From positions 1 to 64,000 of the IMG/VR virus record IMGVR_UViG_3300035001_000008: a stretch of 64,000 bases of DNA; one strand, given 5' to 3'. Made by a program: the position numbers and the translations under genes. Source of the stretch: a virus. Shown piece after piece: positions 1 through 8,975 of the stretch (position 1 is its first letter; every line of letters starts with the position of its first letter). The notes below the pieces were generated by a model, which saw only the letters and a list, made by a program, of their open reading frames with translations, searched no databases and had not been told where the DNA came from.

Positions 1-1116
1 TCAGGGGGTAGTTGTCTTCCCCGTCTCCGGATCAACGACCAGTTCTTCACAGTCGCGGTCTGGCTCGATGGTGATGTCTTGAGGCAGAGTGGTGATGCAA
101 AGTTTGGCTAGGGCGAGTTGGTCTTGAGTTAAAGTTGCGCTATACAGGAAAGCTCCTGTGAGGTTGGCACCCTCCAAGTTAGCCCCTGTGAGGTTGGCGT
201 TCCCCAGGGAAGCCCCTGTGAGGTTAGTGTTTTTCAGGTCAGCCCCTGTGAAGTTGGCGCCATACAGTTTAGCCCCTTCGAGCTTGGCGTTCTTCAGGTC
301 AGCCCCTGTGAGGTTGGCGTTCTTCAGGATAGCCCTTCTAAGGTGGGCGCTGTCCAGGATAGCCCCTTCGAGGTTAGCGCTGTCCATGATAGCCTCTGTG
401 AGGTTAGCGCTCTCCAGGTTAGCCCCTTTGAGGTTGGCGCCATTCAGGATAGCCTCTTGAAAATCCAAGCGGGACAGATTCACCCGTCGCAAATCTAAGC
501 TGGACAGATTCTGCCACCTGAAGCTAATAACAGGTGCTGCTGAGAGGTCCTCTGTTTTTGATAAATCTATTGCTAATAAATTTGAAGCTTGAAGAAAATC
601 AATAAGTTGGGTTCTTCTAGAGCGATCTAGTTCACGAAGTGCAGCAACCGTTCGCCCTCGAGCCAACACGATCGCACCCTCATTAGGTGTTTCAGCTAAA
701 AGATTCCGTGCAAAGGTCAGCTCCTCAAGCTTGTCAAAATACGTCTTAAGAACCGCATTCTGATTGGCTTCCCTTTGGAGTCGCCCTGTAACAAAGCTAG
801 TGGCAGCAGCTAAGACTAGAGGAAGCGCCAGTATTTTCATCAATTCTCCCAGGTGGGGCAAGAAGAATAGGAGCCACTTCGGGGCATCCCGGGCTATGAA
901 CCTAAAAACTTGCCTTGTAGATTTGCCGTCTTCAGGGACAAGCCGTTGACTGGCAAACAGCCTCATTTTTGTTGGGCTACGGACAATTTTCTCGGCCTCT
1001 ATCCAGTCACTTCGTTCATCCCCTAGTTCACCCAGCCGTAGCCGTTTGTGATAAAGCTCAAGAGCTATACGCGCGATATCCTCTTGAGGCTTCTCTGCCT
1101 TGGGTTTTCGGGGCAC
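1..1116 (-). CDS. Membrane-anchored pentapeptide-repeat protein (host)
   Basis: 371 residues from a GTG start. The N-terminal part is basic and helical, with one hydrophobic segment near residues 92-110 that could anchor it in a membrane. Residues about 204-335 are tandem pentapeptide repeats of the A(N/D)LxG type, which form a right-handed quadrilateral beta-helix. Such proteins are very abundant in cyanobacteria and most have no known biochemical role. The gene is more GC-rich than the DNA after about position 1440 and is separated from the phage genes by a tRNA, so I read it as host DNA flanking the prophage. The repeat class is certain; the function is unknown. Confidence 0.85.
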   Translation of the reverse strand: MPRKPKAEKPQEDIARIALELYHKRLRLGELGDERSDWIEAEKIVRSPTKMRLFASQRLVPEDGKSTRQVFRFIARDAPKWLLFFLPHLGELMKILALPLVLAAATSFVTGRLQREANQNAVLKTYFDKLEELTFARNLLAETPNEGAIVLARGRTVAALRELDRSRRTQLIDFLQASNLLAIDLSKTEDLSAAPVISFRWQNLSSLDLRRVNLSRLDFQEAILNGANLKGANLESANLTEAIMDSANLEGAILDSAHLRRAILKNANLTGADLKNAKLEGAKLYGANFTGADLKNTNLTGASLGNANLTGANLEGANLTGAFLYSATLTQDQLALAKLCITTLPQDITIEPDRDCEELVVDPETGKTTTP

Positions 1117-1211
1117 CGATTGCTATCCTCACGACTAACCCATAGCTTCACCTGAGATGGGCCACATTCCAGACGGTCACCGTGAGCGCACCCCAAGGCT
1201 TTAACTAAGGT

Positions 1212-1241
1212 GGCGCGCTCAGCCATATGGCTGAGCGCGCC
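1212..1241. repeat. Perfect 30-bp palindrome in host intergenic DNA
   Basis: Each 15-base half is the exact reverse complement of the other, centred on CATATG. It lies downstream of the tRNA-Phe 3' end on the minus strand but has no T-run on either strand, so a standard intrinsic terminator is unlikely. It may be a repetitive palindrome or a protein-binding site. Confidence 0.7.
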
Positions 1242-1315
1242 CTGCTCCTACCCGCCTAATCGCGTCACGCAGCAACATATCAGATTAAATTATCGAACTA
1301 GCGAGGCTAGAATAA

Positions 1316-1388
<73 letters not shown>

Positions 1389-1619
1389 TAGGGGCGCAAA
1401 TTTCAGCGCTCAATTAAGATAGCAAGCTGATGTCACCCCTGACAAGGCTATTGGGAAAAAATACTGCAAAATCCTATAAAAACTAGCGTTCAGGTATCGC
1501 TTTAAGCGGCAAAGCCGCAGATACACAAACGTTAACCATTGTCTATGAGTATAGTTACTTATCAAGAGTGACTTAGTAGGCATTTTAGGCTATGTCAGTT
1601 TTAAGTCAGGGTGTCTTAA
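1389..1619. other. Probable host/prophage junction (attachment-site region)
   Basis: No gene is visible between the tRNA and the integrase. Base composition becomes AT-rich at about 1440 and stays so. A small hairpin (GCGGC-AAA-GCCGC) lies near 1506-1518. Tyrosine integrase genes usually sit beside an attachment site, so the core should lie here or in the tRNA, but it cannot be identified without the other prophage end. Confidence 0.45.
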
Positions 1620-2783
1620 GTGAAAGAGATAACGCCTAAAAATAACAATGGATCCATTGTCTTACGTTTCTCAGTAGCAGGTAACAGATATAGCTTTAAC
1701 CCTTCTCCGGGGGGTAAGTACGGAGATCCTAAGGCTATGGCTAAAGCTCAATCTATAGCCTCTCAGATAGCCCTAGACGTACTCTCAGGCAACTTTGACT
1801 ACACACTTACCCGGTATAAGCCCAATGCCCATGTAGGCCGCACAGTAGCCGATGCTCAGCGTGACTTGGATGAGGCTAGACGTATCCAGTCTGATAGAGA
1901 CTTAGTTAACGCAGTAGACTTACCTGATTTATTCAGGCAATTTACCGTATTCAAATCTAAATCCTTAAAGCTTAATAGCCTCATCGATTACAACCGAATT
2001 CAAAATAAACTTAATCGTTGTCCTTATAAGTTAGCCAAACAAGCTACTGAAATTGTTACTTGGTTAGTTGATGACCATAAAGGTAAAACTACTAAAGGGA
2101 TTGAAAAACAACTTAAATTAATTAACGCTTGTTGTAATTGGGCAGTGAGTACAAGAGTTCTTAAATCAAATCCATTTAAGGGCTTAAAAACACTTATCCC
2201 TTTAACTAAAATAACAGCGAGTAACAAACGATTTTTTACAATTGAAGAACGGGATTTAATTATTGAAGCTTTTGATTCAAGTAGATATTACAAACATTAC
2301 AGCCCGTTAGTTAGATTCATTTTCAGCACTGGATGTAGACCGTCTGAAGCGTTAGCGCTTCAATGGAAACATATTAAGCCGCCTAAAATTAACTTTGTTC
2401 AAAAGTTGACTGATTCAGGAGTAATTGAGTTAGGCACTAAAACTGAAGAAAGAAGGGCTATTACTATGAATGCAAAAATAGCCGCTATTGTGACTGGACA
2501 ACGGAAAGAGAACCAAGCACTTGATAGCCTTTTATTTCCTGCCCCTAAAGGCGGGTTTATCGATTGGCATAACTTTAATAACAGGGCTTGGCAAACTGTT
2601 CTAGAAAGCCTCTCAGGCATTGACTACCTAACGCCATACCACATGAGGCATACCTTTATTAGCCTAGCTCTAAGGGCTGGTGTAGATGCTGTGATGATTT
2701 CAAAATGGGTAGGTAATTCACCAGCAACGATTGCTAAATATTATTTAGGCGACGTTTCAGACATTGAAATGCCCGACATTTAG
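1620..2783 (+). CDS. int: Tyrosine recombinase (phage integrase)
   Basis: 387 residues from GTG. It catalyses site-specific integration and excision of the prophage. Residues about 12-68 resemble the Arm-type DNA-binding domain of cyanobacterial integrases, a core-binding region spans about 100-190, and the catalytic domain follows. Visible catalytic residues are R240 in the GCRPSEA box, K274 in the beta-hairpin, box II as Y340-x-x-R343 (Tyr in place of the commoner His), W363, and the nucleophile in the YY pair 374/375, probably Y375. It is the first phage gene and is only 37 bp upstream of the tail-tip module on the same strand. Full length with no damage visible. Confidence 0.95.
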   Translation: MKEITPKNNNGSIVLRFSVAGNRYSFNPSPGGKYGDPKAMAKAQSIASQIALDVLSGNFDYTLTRYKPNAHVGRTVADAQRDLDEARRIQSDRDLVNAVDLPDLFRQFTVFKSKSLKLNSLIDYNRIQNKLNRCPYKLAKQATEIVTWLVDDHKGKTTKGIEKQLKLINACCNWAVSTRVLKSNPFKGLKTLIPLTKITASNKRFFTIEERDLIIEAFDSSRYYKHYSPLVRFIFSTGCRPSEALALQWKHIKPPKINFVQKLTDSGVIELGTKTEERRAITMNAKIAAIVTGQRKENQALDSLLFPAPKGGFIDWHNFNNRAWQTVLESLSGIDYLTPYHMRHTFISLALRAGVDAVMISKWVGNSPATIAKYYLGDVSDIEMPDI

Positions 2784-2820
2784 AAAAGCTAAAATAAGGG
2801 TTAGCCCATTAAGTTGATTT

Positions 2821-3252
2821 ATGTCTTATTTAGGCTACCCTGCAATAGAGTTAACTGGCTTTTGGGAGGATACAAAATCTCTCTCAATTCGTCCCATTGA
2901 AGTATCAACTTCTGAAGGTGGGGTAGTTTCTCGCAGTCCTAGAGACTTTATCAATAAAGCTAGGATTACTTGGTCTATATCGGGTGTAGTTAAAAATGGC
3001 TTAGAAGTTGATCAATTTCTGAAAGATTCTGAAAATGCACCATTTGCTTTTACGCCAGGATTTGATGCAGACCCTAAGCTATTTATTTGTAACGAATGGA
3101 ATCTTGAGCTTTTAAGGGTCGATCCTTCCCCTCTATGGAAATTCACTTCTACATTCAAACAAGTTTTTAGGGCAAGGAATACAGATGCCAATCGTTTCGG
3201 AAATTCAGGCATTAAGCCAGAGTACAACTATTCAGTTGTTCACTTTGTCTAA
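2821..3252 (+). CDS. Minor tail protein, lambda gpM-like
   Basis: 143 residues. Alternating beta segments with the pattern CNEWNLE near the C-terminus fit the gpM-type tail-tip fold. The assignment rests mainly on position: the next four genes match lambda L, K, I and J in order. In lambda, gpM helps form the tail-tip complex near the tape measure. The last 68 nt overlap the next gene, giving tight translational coupling. A related domain is reused at the N-terminus of the 1140-residue protein at 8975. Confidence 0.75.
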   Translation: MSYLGYPAIELTGFWEDTKSLSIRPIEVSTSEGGVVSRSPRDFINKARITWSISGVVKNGLEVDQFLKDSENAPFAFTPGFDADPKLFICNEWNLELLRVDPSPLWKFTSTFKQVFRARNTDANRFGNSGIKPEYNYSVVHFV

Positions 3253-3847
3253 TTACAATAGACAAAGCCCTTATGATGAATTTAATTTTACTAACCATGT
3301 AGGTGTAGTTTTTGGCAGCAAAAGCTATGTACCGTTAGCCTGTGGCATTGATAAACTTAAATTAACTTCTGAAGGTACTCAGCCCGAGATTGGGCTTACT
3401 GTGGCTGACAAAGACGCAACAATTACTAAATTAATTCAAGAGTTTAAGCATATTGAAGGTGCAAAACTTAGAGTTGTAATTACTAAAAAGCGATACCTAG
3501 ATGGTCAGCCTCTAGGCGTTGGTCAATTAAGCGATAGAATTATCACTGAATTAAATATGAGAATTGCCCGTAGGCAGTCCCATAAGCCATCAGACGGCAT
3601 TGTATTTGTACTTGGTAATCCCATAGATGTAGAAGGTGTTTTCCTACCCCGTAGGCTAGCCTTGCGTAAGTGTGTATGGGATTACAGAGGGCCACAATGC
3701 GGATACACAGGGACTCGCTACTTCACTAATCAGGGTACTCCCACACTTGATCCTAACGCTGATAAATGCGGTAGAGAAATTTCAGACTGTGATGCAAGAG
3801 CTAATACTGCCCGCTATGGCGGTTTCCCTTCACTCCAAAGGCGCTAA
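3185..3847 (+). CDS. Minor tail protein, lambda gpL-like, with four-cysteine Fe-S site
   Basis: 220 residues. Lambda gpL is a tail-tip protein whose C-terminal domain binds a [4Fe-4S] cluster through four cysteines. Here C163, C172, C195 and C202 occupy the same pattern, in CVWDYRGPQCGYTG and CGREISDC, followed by a NTARYGGFPS-like tail as in lambda. The N-terminal part is the beta-rich ring domain. It starts inside the M-like gene and is followed almost directly by the K-like gene. The cysteine pattern makes this one of the most secure tail-tip calls. Confidence 0.88.
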   Translation: MPIVSEIQALSQSTTIQLFTLSNYNRQSPYDEFNFTNHVGVVFGSKSYVPLACGIDKLKLTSEGTQPEIGLTVADKDATITKLIQEFKHIEGAKLRVVITKKRYLDGQPLGVGQLSDRIITELNMRIARRQSHKPSDGIVFVLGNPIDVEGVFLPRRLALRKCVWDYRGPQCGYTGTRYFTNQGTPTLDPNADKCGREISDCDARANTARYGGFPSLQRR

Positions 3848-3849
3848 AC

Positions 3850-4716
3850 ATGGAACTAAATCTAACTGAACATTTTCCTATTGAAGTAAAAAAAGAGTTA
3901 GCGGCTTATGCCTTAGAAAACTCTGATATTGAAACTTGTGGATTTTTACTTAAAGACGGAACGTTTAAGCCTGCTGAAAATATAGCAGATACGTTTACAT
4001 CACATGAATTAAAAGAAATGGGTTTAGACTTCATCGGTGATTCCGATGCTAGGTCACATGTGTTTGTAATGGATTCAGAAGCTCAATCATTCTTCAGGGA
4101 TAATCCTGATAAGATTGCTGCTGTATTCCATAGCCATTGTAGAGATGATAAACCTGGCTACCTATCAGACCCAGATATTAGAAATTCTAGAGCATCTAAA
4201 ATACCTTACTTGCTTTATCACTGTCACCCTGATATTGATGATTGGGATTTGTTTGATCCAAAAGCCCTACACCCTTATCCATTAAAAGACAGGCGTAAGT
4301 TTCCAATAACTGACGTTGAGTATTATCTTGGGTGGCCTTACAATCATCCGCGCTGTGATTGTCTAACGTTGTTTAGGTCTTACTATAAAGGTGTTTTAGG
4401 TATTCATGTAAACGATTACCCTAGACCTAAATCAGTACGTGATTATATAAAAGGTGTGTGGAATGCCTATGATGAGAATTTAGGTAATGAAGGTTTTGTT
4501 AAAATTGAATCAAGCCTTAAAAAGCACGATTTAATTCTAATGCGGTTAATAGGCACTATTCCACATCATATAGCCATTATGCTAGACCCTGATAAAGGGA
4601 TAGCTTTAGATTTAGACCCTGCCAAAGGTAGCTCTAAGACTTTTGTGTATGGTGGTACTGAACATATTAATCAAACCCATTCAATTTGGCGGCATACGTC
4701 TTTAATCAATGCCTAA
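3850..4716 (+). CDS. Tail assembly protein K: JAB/MPN plus NlpC/P60 domains
   Basis: 288 residues with two enzyme domains. Residues about 10-130 form a JAB/MPN metalloprotease with H94-x-H96 and an SDPD segment (D107) as zinc ligands. Residues about 155-260 form an NlpC/P60 cysteine peptidase with the C171 nucleophile in CDCLTLF and H240 in HHIAIML. In lambda-like phages K is needed for tail-tip assembly and may cut peptidoglycan peptides at entry. The two genes upstream and the two downstream match lambda order. Overlaps the next gene by 8 nt. Confidence 0.9.
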   Translation: MELNLTEHFPIEVKKELAAYALENSDIETCGFLLKDGTFKPAENIADTFTSHELKEMGLDFIGDSDARSHVFVMDSEAQSFFRDNPDKIAAVFHSHCRDDKPGYLSDPDIRNSRASKIPYLLYHCHPDIDDWDLFDPKALHPYPLKDRRKFPITDVEYYLGWPYNHPRCDCLTLFRSYYKGVLGIHVNDYPRPKSVRDYIKGVWNAYDENLGNEGFVKIESSLKKHDLILMRLIGTIPHHIAIMLDPDKGIALDLDPAKGSSKTFVYGGTEHINQTHSIWRHTSLINA

Positions 4717-5302
4717 TACAAGGATAGTATTACACGGTGAATTAGCGGATATTGCTATCCCTGACTTTGTAGCAAACGTGCATTGCGTAAGGGATGCCGT
4801 TAGATTACTTGAGGTTAATTTCCCTAGGTTCAAACCTTATATGTGCAATGCCCATGAAAATGGCATAGCTTTTTCAGTTAAAGTATTAGACCCTGAAAAA
4901 GAATATTTAGAGAAATGTTGGGAACTTGAAACCGAAGAGTTATTTGATCCTACACAGGGGAAAGAGATTCATATATCTCCTGTGCTGATGGGTTCTGGTA
5001 ACATCGGTAAAATTATTTTAGGTGTTGCTTTAATTGGATTAAGTTTCTCAGGTATTGGCTTACTAGGGTTGTCGCCATTAATGACCGGCCTTATGGGCGG
5101 CTTACTCATTCTCCAAGGTGTGATGGGTGGTAAACCTCCGGCACCTGACCCTAATGAAGAAAATACTAAATCGTTTGTATTTAGTGGTGCTGTAAATACG
5201 GTTTCTAGTGGTACGCGCGTACCAATACTCTTCGGATATGAGCATACCATTGGAAGTATTGTTATTTCAGCAAATATTAGGACGTTTGATATTAGGCAAT
5301 AA
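4709..5302 (+). CDS. Tail assembly protein I (lambda gpI-like)
   Basis: 197 residues. The N-terminal part, about 1-90, resembles the ubiquitin-like fold of gpI. A Gly/Leu-rich hydrophobic stretch at about 95-145 follows, and the C-terminus has the family motif VPILFGYEHTIGSIVISA. In lambda, gpI works with K and J to build the tail tip and is not kept in the mature virion. It overlaps K by 8 nt, and its stop overlaps the J start codon (TAATG). Confidence 0.88.
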   Translation: MPNTRIVLHGELADIAIPDFVANVHCVRDAVRLLEVNFPRFKPYMCNAHENGIAFSVKVLDPEKEYLEKCWELETEELFDPTQGKEIHISPVLMGSGNIGKIILGVALIGLSFSGIGLLGLSPLMTGLMGGLLILQGVMGGKPPAPDPNEENTKSFVFSGAVNTVSSGTRVPILFGYEHTIGSIVISANIRTFDIRQ

Positions 5303-7650
5303 TGGAAAACCCTTTTGAATTTGACCCATTGGATTATCTATTCCAACTTCGCGGTGCAGGCGGAATCATTGGAGGCGGTGGAGGTGGCAAAGGTGGGGGT
5401 GCTAACCGTAGCCCTATTGAGCAGCAAGCCGGTACTCCTAGCTCTGCCTATGCTCAAGTAGTAGAATTATTGTCTGAAGGGCCATGTAGAGGCTTTAGGG
5501 ATGAACAAGATATATTCCTTGAAAATACCCCTATTAAAAATGCAGATGGTACTGAAAACTTCAAAGGTTACGCATTATCTCAGCAAAACGGTTTTAATAA
5601 TCAAGGGCTTCTAAGCGGATTTTCTAGTTTTCAAGGGTCAGAGAAAAGTGTAGGCGTTGAAGTATCTAACGTAATTCCTTCAACCCGTTCAATTATTAAC
5701 AATCAATTAGACGGTGTAATTGTTAGATTTGGTCTTCAATTACAGCGCTTTGAAGAGAACGGGGATATCAATGGTAATACCATGCGATATCAGATTTATA
5801 TCCAGGAAGGTTCAGGGCCATTTACTTTAAGGTTAGACAACACAATTACTGAAAGGTATCCTGATACACGGGAATTTGAACATTATTTTCCCATTAATAA
5901 TCAAAATGGCGCAATAGATAGATTCGCTGTCCGGTTTACTAAAGTCACACCCGATTCAGAATCATCTAAAGTTATTCAAAATTTAAGATGGCAAAGCTAT
6001 ACAGAAGTAATTGATGCTCAATTAACTTATCCAAATAGCTTTGTAGTTGGATTACAATTTAGTGCTGAACAATTTAGTTCAGTTCCTACAAGGTCTTACC
6101 GAATTGGCGGTAGGATGGTGGCTATTCCAACTAATGCTGTAGTTGATACTAACGGCACTAGAAATATTAATAAAGGCTACTCAGGTGGATTAAATTTTAC
6201 AGGTATTTGGGATGGTAATTTATACATCCCTAGCGAACCAACATCCGATGTAGCTTGGCAAGTATATGATTTACTTACCAATGAGGTTTACGGGTTAGGT
6301 AAAACAATTAATCCTAATCAAATTGCTATTTCTGACTTATATGAAATAAGCCAATATAACAATCAAGTTATTAAGGATGGTTTTGGTAACGTTGAGCGTA
6401 GATTTAGATGCTGTACCTACCTTCAATCTAAAGAAGAAGCATTTAAGTATATTCAATCAATGTTGTCTAACTGCAACGCTCATCTTTATTGGGATGGCTC
6501 ACAGTTAAGATTTTGGCAAGATAGACCCGGCATTATCACGCATCAGTTTACCAACGCAGATGTAAGCGATGGTAGCTTTACTTATAGCTCAACTGATATT
6601 AGGTCTAGAAACTCCATTGCCTATGTAACGTGGAATGACCCTGACGACTTCTTTAGACAGGCTGTAGAGCCTGTAGAGCTAGAAGAAGCCGTAGATATTT
6701 ACGGCATTAGAGAAACTGAGTTTACCGCCTATGGCTGCTTCAGTCGTGGTCAAGCGGTAAGGGCTGGCAGGTATCAATTAGCTACTAACTTCTATGAAAC
6801 TGAGACTGTAAACTTTAGAACCCGACATTTAGGCGTTTACTGTAGACCTGGTGACATTATCGCGGTTGCTGATAGCCGTAGGTCGCTAGTACAGGCAGGC
6901 GGCTTAATCATGGAAGCTAGAGCCGATTCAATCAAGCTAGACAGGTCTGTACCACTTAGGGCGGGGGTTCTATACTCAATTCAAATTAAGCTGCCTAGTG
7001 GGGCTGTAGAGTCGCGTAATATAGCTAACCCTACAGGGTCATACACTAGCATTGAAACAACTATTCCTTTTAGTGAAATTCCTAACCCGGAATCAAACTG
7101 GATTGTTGACTTAGTTGATACTCAGTTATTTAGAGTATTGACAATGGAAGCCACAGGCGAAGATTTAAGCGGTATTGAAATAATCGCCGCGCAATATGAG
7201 CCATCCAAGTATGACTTTATTGAAAATGAATTTAGTATTCAGCCTAGGCAGATTCAGTCATTAGCTCCTGTTGTAGCTGAACCTCCTATTAACTTACTAG
7301 GTACGGTTTCAGTAACTAGAAGTTCAACCGGCATTATTTTATCAAACACAATCATTTGTAAATGGCAACCGCCTCCTAACTCTTCTGAATTTGTAACCGC
7401 TTATATTGTTGAACATAAGCGGGGTGTCCTCGGTTCATGGCGAGAAACTAAAACAGTTTATTCAAATCAATTTGAAATTATTGATGCCTTAGATGACAAC
7501 TTTTATTATTTTAGAGTGGCTTGTCTATTAGTGAATGGTAAGGTATCAACTTGGCAAACATCGGCTGAAATCTATATTGGTTACAATGGAATAGGATTGA
7601 ACTTTGAAGATCCATTAGATTTATTGACTTTACCATTAGGATTATTGTAA
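5302..7650 (+). CDS. Tip attachment / central fibre protein J (lambda gpJ-like)
   Basis: 782 residues. After a glycine-rich N-terminus (about 20-40), the protein has the gpJ features: an early SEGPCRGF segment, a long beta-rich hub region, and a fibronectin type III-like domain near 675-765. In lambda, gpJ plugs the tail tube and its C-terminal end binds the receptor. Here the protein is shorter than lambda J (1132 residues) and stops soon after the FnIII-like domain. Receptor binding may therefore have passed to the downstream proteins, which is an inference. It is coupled to I upstream and abuts the next gene exactly. Confidence 0.88.
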   Translation: MENPFEFDPLDYLFQLRGAGGIIGGGGGGKGGGANRSPIEQQAGTPSSAYAQVVELLSEGPCRGFRDEQDIFLENTPIKNADGTENFKGYALSQQNGFNNQGLLSGFSSFQGSEKSVGVEVSNVIPSTRSIINNQLDGVIVRFGLQLQRFEENGDINGNTMRYQIYIQEGSGPFTLRLDNTITERYPDTREFEHYFPINNQNGAIDRFAVRFTKVTPDSESSKVIQNLRWQSYTEVIDAQLTYPNSFVVGLQFSAEQFSSVPTRSYRIGGRMVAIPTNAVVDTNGTRNINKGYSGGLNFTGIWDGNLYIPSEPTSDVAWQVYDLLTNEVYGLGKTINPNQIAISDLYEISQYNNQVIKDGFGNVERRFRCCTYLQSKEEAFKYIQSMLSNCNAHLYWDGSQLRFWQDRPGIITHQFTNADVSDGSFTYSSTDIRSRNSIAYVTWNDPDDFFRQAVEPVELEEAVDIYGIRETEFTAYGCFSRGQAVRAGRYQLATNFYETETVNFRTRHLGVYCRPGDIIAVADSRRSLVQAGGLIMEARADSIKLDRSVPLRAGVLYSIQIKLPSGAVESRNIANPTGSYTSIETTIPFSEIPNPESNWIVDLVDTQLFRVLTMEATGEDLSGIEIIAAQYEPSKYDFIENEFSIQPRQIQSLAPVVAEPPINLLGTVSVTRSSTGIILSNTIICKWQPPPNSSEFVTAYIVEHKRGVLGSWRETKTVYSNQFEIIDALDDNFYYFRVACLLVNGKVSTWQTSAEIYIGYNGIGLNFEDPLDLLTLPLGLL

Positions 7651-8145
7651 ATGGCAGAAGGAACGTATGAATTACCCGTTACAGGTAGAGATAGTAACCT
7701 AGCATCCTTTGATGTTTTTCAAGACGGCCTAGATTCATCAGGTAACGCACTACTACGCTCAATTGTTAAACAAGAGGTTGCATTTACCGCAATTGTCAAC
7801 GCTATTAAAACGGCTGTAGAAACGTCTATTCCCGTTGTAACTGAACCTCTTAAAATTGTTGATACCAATTCTTTCACTGTCGCAGTATCCGCCACTAAAG
7901 CTAACGTAGTCGCAGCCGAACCTAACAGAGGTTCATTCTTTGTTAGAAATATTGGCGCTGAAACTGTTTGGCTACACTTAAAGGTGTCTACAAACGCCAA
8001 TGTAGTAGCAGGCCAGGGTATTCAAATGAATCCCGGTGATGCCTATGAAATCACAGTTAATAACTTGTATACCGGGGCTATCTCTGCTGTATGCGGTGTA
8101 GGTGATACCAGTTCTCTAGCCGGTTTTGAGGGGTATATAGTTTAA
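7651..8145 (+). CDS. Tail-tip accessory protein, beta-sandwich
   Basis: 164 residues. The C-terminal two thirds are Val/Ala/Asn-rich beta strands with a jelly-roll-like pattern, as in small phage decoration or tail-tip proteins. It starts the base after the J stop codon and its last base is shared with the next start (TAATG), so it belongs to the tail-tip operon. I do not recognise a named family. Confidence 0.6.
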   Translation: MAEGTYELPVTGRDSNLASFDVFQDGLDSSGNALLRSIVKQEVAFTAIVNAIKTAVETSIPVVTEPLKIVDTNSFTVAVSATKANVVAAEPNRGSFFVRNIGAETVWLHLKVSTNANVVAGQGIQMNPGDAYEITVNNLYTGAISAVCGVGDTSSLAGFEGYIV

Positions 8146-8975
8146 TGCCTTTTTATCCTTCTCCTTCTACATCTGGTAGCGGTGAGGCTGTAGCTATCAC
8201 TGACTATGGTTTTTCTTTACCTGAAGTAACCATAGCTAACAATGTCACTGATATTAATAACGATATTGATTTTAGTGCCGGTAGGCTTATTGTTACTAAC
8301 GGTACTACTAGATTAAGTGCTTTATTTACTGCAAAAACTAAACGCTTAGATGCTGCATGGGTAGCCGGTAATAATGTAGGCGGTTTGGATACGGGTAACA
8401 TTGCTAATACTACTTATCATTGTTACGCCATTTTTAATCCTGCTACCTCAGCAAACGATTTTATTTTCAGCATTTCAGCAACAGCCCCAACCTTACCAAG
8501 TGGTTATACTCACTATAGGCGAGTAGGTTCAATTATTCGCAATGGTGGCTTTTTAGTTCCTTTTATCCAAAGAAGTGATACGTTTCTATTTGTTACTTCT
8601 AGACTGGACGTTGATACCACGATTGCCACTACTCAGACCAATTACACTGTATCTGTACCTTTAGGTATTTCAGTTAGAGTAATTGGAAATTTAGATGCTG
8701 GGTATACCGTTGCTGCATCGAACAATGAATTGTATATAGCTGTGGGTAGTCCTGCTGTTACGCTTCCATCTAACGCATTTAATAACTCAGCCTACAACTA
8801 CTGGGGTTCTACTGCAATTGACTTTAGACAATCTCCTAGCAAAGCTTCTGGGCATTGGATTACCAACACATCAGCGCAACTAGCTTTTATTAAAGCAGGG
8901 CCAGGTGTTTACTCCCTAAATACAAAATTCTATACCCACGGATGGGAAGATATTAACTTAGCCGTAGGTAAGTAA
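8145..8975 (+). CDS. Putative tail fibre protein
   Basis: 276 residues. It contains the segment APTLPSGYTHYRRVGSI, a pattern often seen in phage tail-fibre and tail-associated proteins, within a beta-rich Ser/Thr/Asn-rich protein. It lies between the J-region genes and the large 1140-residue protein and overlaps both neighbours by one base. A role in adsorption is inferred from position and composition. Confidence 0.65.
   Translation: MPFYPSPSTSGSGEAVAITDYGFSLPEVTIANNVTDINNDIDFSAGRLIVTNGTTRLSALFTAKTKRLDAAWVAGNNVGGLDTGNIANTTYHCYAIFNPATSANDFIFSISATAPTLPSGYTHYRRVGSIIRNGGFLVPFIQRSDTFLFVTSRLDVDTTIATTQTNYTVSVPLGISVRVIGNLDAGYTVAASNNELYIAVGSPAVTLPSNAFNNSAYNYWGSTAIDFRQSPSKASGHWITNTSAQLAFIKAGPGVYSLNTKFYTHGWEDINLAVGK

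Noticed and set aside
158-460. Open frame of 100 codons on the plus strand over the pentapeptide gene
   Set aside because: It is the antisense of the repeats and reads as low-complexity repeats itself; the minus-strand protein is a clear family member.
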